Notes: generated by a model from the letters alone, not told the origin. 64,000 nucleotides of DNA from Cephalotus follicularis (GCA_001972305.1 BDDD01005168.1:1-64000); one strand, 5' to 3'; positions 43,666 through 55,253 are shown, counted from the stretch's first letter. Made by a program: numbers and translations.

Positions 43666-46511
43666 TGTCACACCCCATTCCCATAACAACAATAATAATG
43701 GTAGCAATCAACATAATATCCGGCTTATAAGTAGGGGATTAGCCTTTGTCCTCACTCGGCTAAGTAGAGAAAGTATAAATACCTTTCGGGATCAACAATA
43801 ATGTAAATCATGTAATGAATGCATAATGATGCAGTACAATATATATACAATATGTATTTGTATATGTATCTCGATCAATAGTTACGCAACCATGCCAAGT
43901 GGCTACATCAACACAAATCATCAGTCATGTTACTAAGGACCAATCAATTCAATCAGTATTCAATAACCACCACTCGTAGGTTAGTATTATCTCACGTCAA
44001 TGCTAACCGGCCCATAGGCGGAGGAAAGCTCGATCAATAATTGACACTAACCGGCACGAAGCGGAGGAAAGTTCAACAAAAAAATGAGTCTAACCGACAC
44101 ATAGGAGGAGGATAGCTCATAGTGAGGATGTCAACCGGCACGTAGCGGAGGAAGACCATCCGGTGTGGTGTCCCTAGCCATCTCCTGGTCCCTAGAGCAC
44201 AACCTGCCATTAGCGTAAGTGACAACCTCAGTCACCGCACAAACAGCGTAACAATCACAATCAATCAAACAATTCAATCATTGATGCTAACCGGCCCCGA
44301 GCTAGGAAAGCACACAGCTAACCGTCCCGTGGTGCTAGGAAAGCTCAATGAATCAAAAAATCAATCATTTCCAAGTAATTCATAAGTTATAAAATACTTG
44401 AAAAAATACATTTATTCAAAATGTAAATAGTCTTTGAAATCATGTTTCAATCCTTCAAAAATATACATTTAACAAGTATACATTTTCGTGTAAAATAATG
44501 ATTTGTTATAAAATCATGTATGCACTTCTAAAATGATAAAACACTTTAGAATTCAATCACATCTCAATTCACAATTCAGTTCATAGTTCAATTCATACCT
44601 ACATCGACGCTAACCGGCACAAGGCGAGGAAAGCTCGACCAATCCACAATAATATGCAAGCAAACATATGCTCAAAATGCAACCAGACCCCTTCGGCGTC
44701 GACACCTAACCTCTAAGCGCCAAATCGTTCATATTAGTCACTTAAGAATCGCCACTTAACCCTAGGCGTCAACGCTTATACCCTTTAAGCGTCAGCGCTT
44801 TAACCAGTAACCCAGTGTCAACAATCATCCTTGACGTCAACGCTTCAAGGTGAGGATCCTTGAGCGTCGACGTTCATTACTTTGGCGTCGACGCTTTGAG
44901 GTAGGACCTCAAGCGTCAACATCCACGTGTCCATCACTACGCATATTCAAACCAGGGCATCAACGCTTTCCTTAAGCGTCGACGTTTATCGCGAAGTCAG
45001 TGTACATTCCTACGCATAACAGTCCATAGCGTCAATGCTTACCATTTAAGCATCGACGGTTAGAGAAGATAAAAAACATCTTCTCCATCAACACGTTCAA
45101 TACCAAGAGATCAACATGCATAATCACACATGCAATTCGATCCACAATCATTTCAATCACAATATGCAAGGCAGGTTAGCTACTCATAGCAACCCTAACA
45201 CAAATAACACCATTCACACACCAAGGGAAAATTATCCCAAAACGCGCAAGCAATTCAATCCACAAAGTTCACGCATTTCATCAATGATAAACATCATTCT
45301 TGAACTCAAATAAGCAAGTATAAATCCCCTACTATTACCCCTACCTCTGATTCTGAGTTAGGAATCACAGTAGCAAAAGCACAGTCGAGCCACGGGTTCA
45401 ATTGCCGAACCTTTCCAATAACCGTTGAACTGAAGCAGGTTGTTGCTAATTGATCCTTTCCACTACAAAATCAAATTGCCGCACACACTGCAAAGACAAC
45501 ACATTTCATTACGATCAATGCACGCAAAACATTGTCATCGCCGAAACATCGGCCGGATTTCGGCCAACTCATCCAGCTTGAGAAACACCCATAAACGGGT
45601 TCCACATTGAACGGTCTACACAGAACTGCCTAAAACTCGCAGTGAATCAGCGCCGAACACCGCGACCCTGCCGGCAGCGAGTTATGACTCACTGAGTCAA
45701 CTCACAGTACCTCAACAGGTACGATAGCCACCCAAAAACACCCCACATTCACCAGTTATACACATCCCTGCCCGTGACTCACCGAGACTCGGCGCCAAAA
45801 GGGCGGTCTCGGGCGGCCGTGAGTCGACTTGCTGAGTCGACTCAAGCTAGTTATTCCGGCCGATTCCGGTCGAATCACGCCTCACTGGTGGTCAAAATGG
45901 CAAGAGCTAGGCCTCTACACCAAAACCCATCCATCCGCGATGCTAACGGCGCCGAGAAACGCCGATAGATGGCACGCATAGTGACGACAGGGGAGAAGAA
46001 AAAGAAGAAAAAGAGGAAGGGGAAGGAGGACTTACCGTCCGTTGGCGTGCCTGGGTTGACCGTCGTGCTGTCCCGGTCCGGTGGCTAGCTCCGGCGCTCT
46101 CTCCAGCTTTCTCTCCCAATCTCTCTCTCTCTCTCTCTGGCGTGGGCGCACAAAGCGCCCACTGCCTTCTCTTTTGCATGGGCGCGTGATGTGCCCGTGT
46201 CCTCTCCCTTTCCCTTATAACATTTACTTCCCTTTAGTATTTTCTGGTAAAATACTAAGGTCTGGGTCCCAATTTTTCCGCGAATCGTGACATAAATTAT
46301 CCGAACAGCCACCAAAATAATCGAAATAATATTTCGAACATTGGGCTTTACTGTCACGCATTAAAAATAGGCTTTATTAGCCGTTTTGGCCAACATAATT
46401 ACGACTTAAATGCGTAATGACTTTTTATTACTCCGGGCCTCTATCGGTTTTATTACGATCGTACACGCACCAATTTCATAATAATTATTTATCAAATTTA
46501 GGGGCGTTACA
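43666..46511 (-). mobile_element. Solo gypsy-type LTR (2846 bp) with perfect 5-bp target duplication
   Basis: On the minus strand it starts TGTAACGCCCC at 46511 and ends GGGGTGTGACA at 43666. TAAGT flanks both sides (43661-43665 and 46512-46516). No primer site or polypurine tract adjoins it, so it is a solo LTR. The start part resembles the LARD-like LTR, including the GA/CT-rich run near 46110-46135. The other end has the conserved block at 43724-43767. It holds GTCGAC words at 44694-45062, a donor-like AGAG|GTAGGGG at about 45343 (minus) and a degenerate repeat zone at 44000-44350. Confidence 0.9.
44694..45062. repeat. GTCGAC-core word cluster (dialect AGCGTCGACGCTT)
   Basis: GGCGTCGACACC, GGCGTCAACGCTT, AGCGTCAGCGCTT, AGCGTCGACGTTC, GGCGTCGACGCTTT, GGGCATCAACGCTT, AGCGTCGACG and AGCATCGACGG. 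Many are one CpG transition from the palindrome. Confidence 0.8.
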
Positions 46512-46627
46512 TAAGTAATGCAAGAATATGTCTACAAAACGTTAATAGGTTTCATGATTTTTAATTGTTGATGTTGATTTTTATGTAAAGTGTGTACATT
46601 GCACACTTAATACGTTAAGAACGACAA

Positions 46628-47234
46628 GGAAGATGACGTCCGTCTACAAAATTTAGCAAGTGCACCTTATACAAAAGTGAGGTCGTGGAAGGGGTATGTC
46701 ATCAACGGGTACAAGTTTCACACGAGAGATGCATCGAGGACCTCAACATCTCAAAATTGGGTTGTAATGATCAAGGGAAGCACTTGGAATGATAGTTGCA
46801 GTGACTTCTACGGAGCCTTGGTCGACGTCGTGGAGCTCAATTTCTATGGAAAAGACAACAACGTTGTTTTATTCAAGTGTGATTGGGTTGACACTTCGGA
46901 GAGAGCTACCAAAGTGGACAAGTTTGGGAATTATCGTCTGAACACAGAAAAGGAACTCCCCACATACGAGCCGTTCATGCTAGCGAGTCAGGCTGTGAAG
47001 GTGTTCTACGCACCTAGCATTTCCAATGATCGTAGGTACAAAGGGTGGGTGACTGTAATAAAAATGAAACCCAGAAATTCCTACACTCTTCCAGATTATG
47101 AGGAAGAAGATGGCGATGATTTGGGTATGGATATGACATTGCAAGAAGATGTCGCTACCGATCCACTAAGGTCTTTAGCAGCTGATTTAGGACCTAAAAG
47201 TCAAGATTCCCTTCGAGGAGATGGGGAATGGTAG
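46628..47234 (+). pseudogene. DUF4216-type C-terminal part of the CACTA transposase gene
   Basis: Continues the transposase gene beyond the solo LTR. In frame: NDKEDDVRLQNLASAPYTKV, SWKGYVINGYKFHTRDASR, NWVVMIKG, then DFYGALVDVVELNFYGKDN and VVLFKCDWVD, ending in an acidic tail (DYEEEDGDDLGMD). This is the DUF4216 region found at the end of CACTA TNP2-type proteins. The acceptor site of the exon is not clear; a stop lies a few codons upstream. It ends at 47234. Confidence 0.8.
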
Positions 47235-47558
47235 GAGGTAGTATTGCCTCCAGATGTTCGAATAAGAGATCATACGTCAGACCGTGACAATACGGATGAC
47301 GAGGAAGAAGAATGGGAAGACAATGTTTCTGACACGGAAGAGGAGGACGGAGTGATGGAATATGATTCCGATAGTCATGACAACATGGATATTGATAGCA
47401 TGGATTAAACTGTAAGTTAATAGTGTAGTATATGTAGTAAGTATTGTTTGCAATAGTATTCTTAATGTTCTAATGTGACACGATATTGTAATTTGATAAT
47501 ATATAGGACAACTGTATGTAGTTTGTATCGTTTTTAAATATGGTGAGTTCTTGCAGAT

Positions 47559-49201
47559 ATGCCTCGGAGAGTCTCGCGTCTCTCTATCCCTGGAGATTCC
47601 AGCACACCCTCAGGATCTACACATCCCGAGCCGGACTCCATGGAGTTAGGGTCACAGGAGCAGGATATCGATGTTCCCAGTGCTAGTAAGGAAATTTGTT
47701 ATTTCATGATATTTGACATTAAACTGTTTTTCATATTGTCGAAACTTTTTTGTTATATTTTATTATATATGCTTACAGTGAAACGTAACCATGTTTTTGA
47801 ATCAGGTTCCCATCAGCGATGGAGGAGGGGAGCTAGTAGGGGGGCGGACTTGCCCCCGCAGGGGGTTGACGCTAGGCCTATTCGGCATATCAGTCTAAAT
47901 GGGTAAAGTGACTAGTAATTTAAGTACATTTTTTTAAAACTAACCTATGATGTATGTGCTAATATTTGTTTAATTGCAGGTGTTTCGAGGAGATGGGCAT
48001 GAAGAACACAATAGCATCCATCATCAAGAGCAGAATACTACAGCCAGGGATCATGTGGAGCCAGTGGCCTGATTTAGAGAAGGAATTATTGTGGCAAAAA
48101 GCTATTTATGGTTAAAACTATTTCAATTTATCGTAAATATTATATAGGTTTTTTTTTACCCACAAATTGTTTTGACACTGATGTTTTGTAGGAGTACTTC
48201 CAATTTCTTCCATCTGATACACACAGCAGAATTCCATTATATAGTTACGCACAAGAGAATTACCCAAAATGGATGAGTAACTATAGGAAAAAGGCAATGA
48301 TGGGAGCTGGGGTGCAGCAGATGAGCCCGGAGTGCATGCAGCATGGCCCTGCAGAGATACCACGGCAAGTGTGGGATGAAATGGTGAACAGGTGGTTGTC
48401 CGATGATTTTCAGAAGCGGGCAAGGACAAAAGCCGCCAATAGGGAAAACGAAGCACACACCACCTACACTGGCGGTAGTCACACGATGGAGAGACAACTG
48501 CAGATTGGGGTAAGTAATAAACTAAATTTATGATTATGGTGATTAATAAACTTAATTTGCATTTCAAACTAATTCGAAATACCATTTGACTTGCAGGGGG
48601 CCAAGGGGAAACCGCATGTGGATGTATACTTAGAAACCCATCGGAAGGCGGGGGATGATACTCTTCCACCTAATATAATGGAGAGGATGGTGAGTTACAA
48701 ACTGAAATGAATATGTCAATTACATTTTATATGTTAATCACTTAACTGATTAATCTTGTATTTTTTGTAGGAAAAGTACCGGGCTGGTGTGGGGCCGAAT
48801 ATTATGGAAGGGCCCGACGGTACTAGGGTGCCGGCTCCCTTGAACGTCGTGGCATGGATGGAGGAGACTGGAGGTCCGTGGAAGGGCAAGATTCGTGGAT
48901 TATGGACCTACATGACTTCCACGAAGATGCTACCACAAGAACTTCGAGGTACTCAGTCGGGAGTGGGAGGTCAGAGTTGCCCATTCACTTCACACCCGTC
49001 ATAGTGCAGCCCAGGGCCGGATAGAGTCTTAGAGCTTAACGACAAGATAGACCGGATGGAGACGAAGTTGGAGACTTTTATGGCTTAGATGACGCAGATG
49101 ATGGGGTCTCAGTCCACATGCACACCATCTGATCATAGTTCGCTGTGGACTCGGCACCCTCCCTTCAAGCAATCCGATGACGATAGCGATGACGAGTCGT
49201 A
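47559..49201 (+). pseudogene. Ptta/En/Spm-type second CACTA protein (multi-exon)
   Basis: DNA-binding partner of the transposase, expected to bind the subterminal repeats. The start at 47559 reads MPRRVSRLSIPGDSSTPSGS. Exons are separated by introns with canonical ends: GT 47686, AG near 47805, GT 47903, AG 47979, AG near 48191, GT about 48509, AG near 48597, GT about 48690 and AG near 48770. Family motifs: WPDLEKELLWQKAIYG, WMSNYRKKAMMGAGVQQMSP and WDEMVNRWLSDDFQKRARTK, a Gly-rich part, and KYRAGVGPNIMEGPDGTRVP. A stop at 49002 precedes a coiled-coil-like tail (NDKIDRMETKLETF) and an acidic end. Confidence 0.8.
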
Positions 49202-49489
49202 GTTTGTTGTATTTGACATATTCTAACACTGTTTGTAAAAGTATTTAACACATTACCCTTTTATATATATATGCTATCAAAGCTTATTTACATTGTTTTG
49301 TTAGTTAAGAATGGATGAAATGTGTCTACTGGTGAGAATTGTGAAATATAAATTGTTATTGTGGCTGCTGCTGAAATGAATTGCAGGTTTTGCTTGGGGT
49401 TTAGGGCATAGATTCTGATGATAGTTCCATCAGAAGAAACTGCAGCATGGCAAGGGCATGATGAGGGCTGGGCGAGGGCATTCTGTAGC

Positions 49490-49868
49490 AAACATACACG
49501 GTGAGGGCATAAACCCTCGCCATGCCCTCTCCATGGCGAGGGTACGTCGAGGGTGGCGAGGACAGGGGTAGTCCGAGGAGATGACGGCCCCTAGCCAAAC
49601 CCTCTCCATGGCGAGGGTATGCCGAGGGTATCGGGAAACCCTCGCCACGGCGAGGGTACCATGGCGAGGGGAGAATGCCCTAGCCATACCCTCTCTGTGG
49701 CGAGGGTAGTTCACGGCGAGATACTCCACCATCACCGTACCCTCACCATACCCTCGCCGTAGGGGCTGGCGAGGAGGAAATTGGCGAGGGTGGCTTCCCC
49801 TCGCCGTGCCCTTGCCGTTGAGTTAATGGCGAGGGCACGATGAGGGGAAGTGCCCTCACCATAGACCT
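49490..49868. repeat. Right subterminal repeats of the CACTA element
   Basis: About 380 bases with GGCGAGGG(T)/(A)CCCTCGCC words in both directions at short spacing, much denser and longer than the left zone. It ends in T8GTAGTG, the terminal inverted repeat. Confidence 0.85.
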
Positions 49869-49884
49869 TTTTTTTGTAGTGTCG

Positions 49885-51860
49885 GTGGGTCTTAATTCTC
49901 CAAACCCAAAATGGTCATAAACTAAGCTAGGGAGGATGTTAACGCTGGCCCTTAAATCTAGGAGGGCTCTCTCTATCTTTAAATTTCAAATTTTACAAGA
50001 TATTAGAGGAGCTCCAGGATCTTTCAGTTTAGGTGGTAACTTATTAGAAAGCACCGCGTTCACCTGCTCGGTTAAATGGACCATTTTTGGAATGTGCGTT
50101 TTCAGCTTACGCTTCGTGGTGCACAAATCTTTCAAGAACTTGGCATACGCTGGCACTTGTTGTATTTAATCTAGGAGAGGAAGATTGATTTGGAATTGTT
50201 TAAACAATTCAATCATCTCTTCCATCCTACCTACCTTTTTACCAAACGGAGGAACTAAAGACGGCGATCGCAAACACTTAGGAAAAGGTGCTTTAGGAGA
50301 AACAAGAGTAATATCATTTTCCTTCCCTTGTGTTCATTCTCTTTAGACGTGGATGCTTTAGTAACTTCCGTTTGAGAATTGGTAAGGATCTCTTTCTCAC
50401 CACTCTTAGAAGATACTCTCTCGTCAGGATTCTTATCATAATTCGGATCAGAATTTGGAAAAGTTACCTGTGGTTCTCCGATCACTCGATCACTTCTCAA
50501 AGTCGTGATGGCTTGGGCTTGTTCTAACTGAGGATGAAGACTAGGCTGATTATTTGGATTGCCGACCACTTGACTGTAAGTGGCCTTCTTCTCTTTTTCT
50601 AATGATACCAGCTAGCTGTCCTATTTGAGATTCCAACTTGGAGATGGATTGGGTATAGGAGTGGAGAATTTGATCATATTTCTGGCTATTCTTGTTGATC
50701 CCTTCCAAAGCAAACATTACCTTATCCATTTTATATTCAGCTGCTGAAGACGCTTAAGGTGGTGGAAGATGCGATTGTTGCACATCCTTATAGGTATTCT
50801 GATAAGGAATGGAATTATTCTACCTATAAGGGGGATTGGGGCTAGTATTTGGTTGCTTCCATCCGAAATTAGGGTGATTCCTCCATCCCGGGCTATATGT
50901 ATTGGAGAATGGATCATTACCCGATCTAGAGAATCCTTGCACTGCTTGTGCTTGCTCTGGAATGAATTCAGGGTATTGCACAACAAGCTAGCAGTCACTC
51001 ATATAATGTGTGGGGCTAGCACATAAGGCGCAAGCCTCTTGTGCAACAGAAGTCTGAGTGGATTGCATAGGAAGCGTCCCTATAGTTAGTACTTTATGTA
51101 ATTTCTGGGATAGGATATCCACTTTGGCGTTGATGGCATCAAATTGGCTAACCTCATATATTCCTCCTTTCTTTTGAATACCCATTGCAAAAGACTCTAC
51201 TCTGGATGATAAGTGATGCAAAGAGTTCTCAATAAGGGCCTAAAACAATTGCCGAGCCTCGTCCTCATTCTTATGCATAAATGTGCCTCCACAAGAGGCA
51301 TCCACCTTCTGTCTATTTTGTGCGGTCAGTCCATCATAGAAACATTGGACTTACTGCCATTTAGGAACGGCGTGTTGGGGACATTTCTTGATGATGTCCT
51401 ATAATCTTTCCCATGCCTCATGGAACTGCTCACTATCATGCTGAAAAAAGCTAGTGAGAGCTCACCTTATTTGGTTGGTTAGACCTATGGGAAAATATTC
51501 CTTGAGGAACTCATGCTGTAATTGTGCTCATGTGGTGATAATCAAGGAATACAAGGAATGGAGCCATTGTTTAGCTCTATCCTTTAATGAAAATGGAAAC
51601 AAAATCAACTTAAGGGCATCTTCTGACAAGTTCTAAATTTTAAATGTGGAAAAAATTTCGATGAATTCATCCAAATACTTATACGGTTCCTCTGCGGCAA
51701 GTCCATAAAAGGATGGTAGCATCTGTATAATGCTAGACTTGATCTCACATTGAGCTGCTTGGACAGCAGGCACCCTAATACAGGAGGCAGTGGTATATGC
51801 ACATGGGGTAAAATGTTCACTCAATGGCTATTGTGGTTGCGCATCATTGTTATCTCCCAT
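49885..51860 (-). pseudogene. gag: Gag and N-terminal protease of the Athila element
   Basis: Start at 51860 (MGDNNDAQPQ). Athila gag signature IIQMLPSFYGLAAEEPYKYL and DEFIEIFSTFKI (51633-51740), then FFQHDSEQFHEAWERL near 51440. The zinc knuckle is CALCASPTHYMSDC (about 50988-51030). Several stops, and a frameshift between 51000 and 50570; in the new frame LEQAQAITTLRSDRV (50480-50530) marks the start of the protease region. The protease active site near 49930-49950 reads DLRASVNILPS, with the usual Gly of D-L-G-A-S changed to Arg. It ends GFGELRPT at the CACTA target site. Confidence 0.88.
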
Positions 51861-51959
51861 TCTGTTATTCACTCTAATGCCAGCCCAAGTTCTCTCTATT
51901 TCTATATCAAAGGGGACTACTTCTGAATCTAATGATCGATGACCTAGCATGCACCTAGC

Positions 51960-51977
51960 TCCCCGGCAACGACGCCA
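51960..51977 (-). other. Primer binding site (Asp tRNA type), Athila
   Basis: Minus strand TGGCGTCGTTGCCGGGGA, one change from the TGGCGCCGTTGCCGGGGA typical of Athila elements, six bases after the LTR end. Confidence 0.88.
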
Positions 51978-51983
51978 AAATTT

Positions 51984-53532
51984 TGATGCGTGTCATTAAG
52001 CCAAATCAAAATTACCCTAATCTAACAATTAATATAATGGAAAGTAGGGAACATTCCCACGAAGAGCTGTGAGGTCATGCAATGGAAATAACGAAAACTA
52101 AATTAACTTTACCTAAGCTAATAATGCAAATGGAGTAAATTGTGAAAGAGAATTAGTTTGGATTAAACTATTCTAACAAGTAACTAAATAATTCAAAGCA
52201 AATATCTAAAGCAATATGAAAATATGAGTACAAAAAATAAATGTGAGTAAAGCAATCCCATAGATGTGAGAATCACTCATGCATTGACATATACTCAAGT
52301 TCATGGCACAAATTCCAGTTTAGCACAAAAATAATGATTTAGCCTAGGTACAGCCTATCCTGTCACACCTTGATACTCTCAAAAGGTTGATTGGTTAAAG
52401 GAAGTCTTTGGTTCAATCAGAGAAAAATATTAAGAAGCATTGCATGATGTGAATGAATTAGAACTACAAGAACTAAAACATCATAACCAATTTTATATCA
52501 TTAAAGAATTCTTCTCATCAATGTTCTGATACATTAACAAGAAAAAGTCTCACAAACATGCAATTTAATTTGTAAACCAAAATTGAGATATATAAAATAC
52601 ATGAGTTCATATACATCTAGGGATTAAGAAACTTAGCCGATCATGGTGATGTAGGTAGCAGTGATTTTCTGTTGAAAGTTCTTCATCCAATAAGCTGCTC
52701 CTCTTCCTTGTAGTTAAGCCATTTTCTTTCTCTTTGTGCAGCTCCCAATTGTGTGTTTTAACCGTGTCCAATGAGCCTCCCTCTTGACCTGACTTCTCCT
52801 ACTTTTATACTCTAATCCTCATGCAGTAAAACGGAAATAATCTAACATATTACAATATGACTCAAACTATAAAAATTTCCAAATTTGGCGCCTGATACGT
52901 CGTAAGCGTCAATGCTTAAGTCTTGGGCGTCGACGCTTTGGTAATTTGCGTTGATGCTTTGATATGTTGAATGCATTAGGCGTCGATGTGACTCTGCATT
53001 ACGGAGCATACTTGAGCGTTAAGCGTCAACGCTTAAGTAAGGTGTTGACGCTTAAGTTGTGAACCAGGATGGCATCGACATCTTTCTCTTTGCGCGTTAA
53101 GGCGTAAAGCTACTGTTCGATTTGTGCAATTATGGCATTGACGTCTTGATAAAGGCGTTAACACCAAAATAATGAATTCCCATCATGTTGACACCAATTG
53201 AATTGGTGTTGGTGAAAATCATAGTTCTGCAGATTTGTTCATCTTCAAGTGCAAAGCATCACCGCTATTCTTGAAACCGTCAGCACTTAAGGGTTAGGTG
53301 TCGACACTTAAAGTTAGGCGTTGACGTCTTCCTCTGTTTTTCTGCAGAATTTTACTATTCTTCACACTTTGATCTACTATCTCTCAATTTGCGCCAATTT
53401 AACTCATGTTTCTGCATTTTGCTCACTTTGGCTTCTTACCTGAAAGTCAATTAAACACAACAAAAGTAATATGTTCCAGGCATAAAAATACAATAATTAA
53501 CCATTAAAAAGAAAACATTTTTATGCTTATCA
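51984..53532 (-). mobile_element. 5' LTR of the Athila element (1549 bp)
   Basis: Minus strand starts TGATAAGCATAAAAATG at 53532, a start typical of Athila LTRs, and ends ATGACACGCATCA at 51984. AT-rich. A GTCGAC-core cluster lies at 52893-53328. It is inserted in the protease of gypsy element E, just after its CEG motif. Confidence 0.88.
52893..53328. repeat. GTCGAC-core word cluster in an Athila LTR
   Basis: AGCGTCAATGCTTAAG, GGCGTCGACGCTTTGG, GCGTTGATGCTTTG, GGCGTCGATGTG, AGCGTCAACGCTTAAG, GTGTTGACGCTTAAG, GGCATCGACATC, GTGTCGACACTTAAAG and GGCGTTGACGTC. Only some keep the full core; most are one or two CpG transitions away. Confidence 0.8.
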
Positions 53533-55142
53533 CCTTCACACCCTTTCTCGAGATATTTATTCGCTCGAGCAACAGAAACAATCGGAGTAGAATTACTCTT
53601 CTCTCCAACGAATTGGAATACAGTTTGATCTGACGGATAGAAGGTCACCACCTTATTATAACAGTCGACACAAGATCGATGAACATAGAACCAGTCCAAC
53701 CCAAAGATAACATCAAAATCTCGGATCGAAAATACAATCAAATCAGCGAATAACTGAACCCCAGCTATCATGATCTCATAGCTATTTATTACTGTGTCAA
53801 TCAGTAAGCAGTCACCATTTGGAGTATGTACTTCCAACACATATGGCAAACAAGAAGTCACACAACGCGGGTTACTAATAAAATATGATGCAATGAATGA
53901 ATGTGTAGCTCCTGGAACAATTAATATGCGAGCTAATACACCATATACAAAAATGGTACTTCCCATAACAGACGTAGACTCTAGTATGTCATCCTTAGAT
54001 AAAGTATAGACTCTACCTTTCACAACTCCTTTTCAAGTATCCTTTCTCGGTTAAGCAGCCGCGCTACTTCTACTAGCTCCAGCACTTCCTTGTTGATTGC
54101 ACATTTGCTCCCTCACTATCGAACAATCTTTCAATTGACGCTCTTGCGAGCCACATCTCAGACACTTCCCTATTTTCTTCCAACATACACTCTCATTGTG
54201 GTTCATAAGACCACAGAAACTACATCCTCCAGAACCCTGTTGGCTTCCTCTATTAAGAGTTTTTGAACGAGAAGAAGTATTTCATTGAGAACCTTCTTGT
54301 CTCGTAGAGACAGACTTAGATGATCCAATGGGATTATTACTTCCCTACCAGTGTGAAGAAGCAGGTCTCGGCTGAGAACCACGAGATCTCCCCATTATTC
54401 GTTCATTAGCATCAGCCTCCATAATTCTTTCCTTTTCAGTAACAGTTACAAAAGAATTCAGCTATAGTACAACCAGTTTAGATCTGATATCTGATCTCAA
54501 GCCTTTCAAGAACCTTCTAATCTTCTTGGATTCACCCTCCACCAGATAAGGCGTGTGTCTTTCCAGCTCAATGAATCTAGTATGGTATTGAGCTACCGTC
54601 ATATCTCCCTAACATAACTCCAGAAGTTTTGTCTCCCTCCTATCATGCTCCATCTGTGGAACAAAAGTTTCAAAAAACTCGAACTGAAATATGTCCCAAG
54701 TCCTATTGAGATTAAGTGATACCCACTTGGCCTCAATCATCTCCCACCAATGGGTAGTTTCTCCCCATAAGCGGTAAATGGCAAAGTTCATCTTTTGTTC
54801 ATCAGTACACTCAAGTGCAGCAAATATATTTTCCATATACTTCATCCATTGTTTCGCCACAGTGGAATCTAGTTCACCCTTGAACATTGAAGGATTCTGC
54901 CTCATGAATCTCTCCAAGTCTCTCCCAAAACCACCACCATGATAAACTTCAGGAGCCTGCTGGTATGCATGATTAGTTTCATACATATGCCGCAACTCTG
55001 CCATATTCTTCGCATTGGCTTGCATCTATTATTGGAAAAGATGAGCCATGCGATCAAATGCACTTCTCTCTTCATTCACTGATGGGGCATTTCCTCCTTC
55101 TTCGGCTCTAGGCCTTCCTCGTCTACCTCTTCGGCGATCCAT
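53533..55142 (-). pseudogene. gag: Gag and partial protease of gypsy element E
   Basis: Start at 55142 (MDRRRGRRGRPRAEE). Two adjacent stops near 55027-55032, then a 138-residue open run with FMRQNPSMFKGELDSTV, LWGETTHWWEMIEAKW and FFETFVPQMEHDRRETKLLE. More stops follow; the zinc knuckles read CSFCGLMNHNESVC and CLRCGSQERQLKDC near 54140-54230. The protease part (53536-54023) has PGATHSFIASYFI, where the usual D-S/T-G is replaced, and DVIFGLDWFYVHRSCVDC. It is cut at 53533 by the Athila LTR; RT onward is absent from the window. Confidence 0.87.
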
Positions 55143-55237
55143 TATGTTTCCTATAAGGAAAGTGATGTTAATCACAAGGAAACATTTCACTTAATTGTCG
55201 AGGATAGTATCCCAGCAATAGCTTATAATTTATATAA

Positions 55238-55249
55238 GCTCTGATACCA
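55238..55249 (-). other. Primer binding site (initiator Met tRNA), element E
   Basis: TGGTATCAGAGC on the minus strand, four bases after the LTR end GTGTGACA at 55254. Confidence 0.9.
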
Positions 55250-55253
55250 TGCT

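Larger units (their letters stand above)
38333..49881 (+). mobile_element. CACTA (En/Spm) DNA transposon with nested LTRs
   Basis: Left end CACTTCAAGAAAACAGG (one change from CACTACAAG) and right end TTTTTTTTGTAGTG, with a TCG target duplication (38330-38332 and 49882-49884). The subterminal zones are full of CCCTCGCC/GGCGAGGG words. It carries a TNP2-like transposase and a Ptta/En/Spm-like second gene, both on the plus strand. An LTR (38609 onward) and a solo LTR (43666-46511) inserted later. A 564-base assembly gap lies inside. The insertion splits the Athila protease. Confidence 0.92.
34801..53532 (-). mobile_element. Athila-type Ty3/gypsy element, split by a CACTA transposon
   Basis: Minus-strand order: 5' LTR (51984-53532), primer site (51960-51977), gag, protease, CACTA insertion (38333-49881), rest of protease, RT, RNase H and integrase, then the GTGGGTTGCCTCCCAC string near 34885 typical of this lineage. 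The 3' LTR is missing; the element is cut near 34800. All pol parts share one frame but have stops. The Athila assignment rests on the gag motif, the integrase end and the Asp-type primer site. Confidence 0.88.

Noticed and set aside
47559..49201. A host gene with introns
   Set aside because: The exon motifs match the second protein of CACTA elements and the gene lies between TNP2-like transposase and the subterminal repeats of the same transposon.
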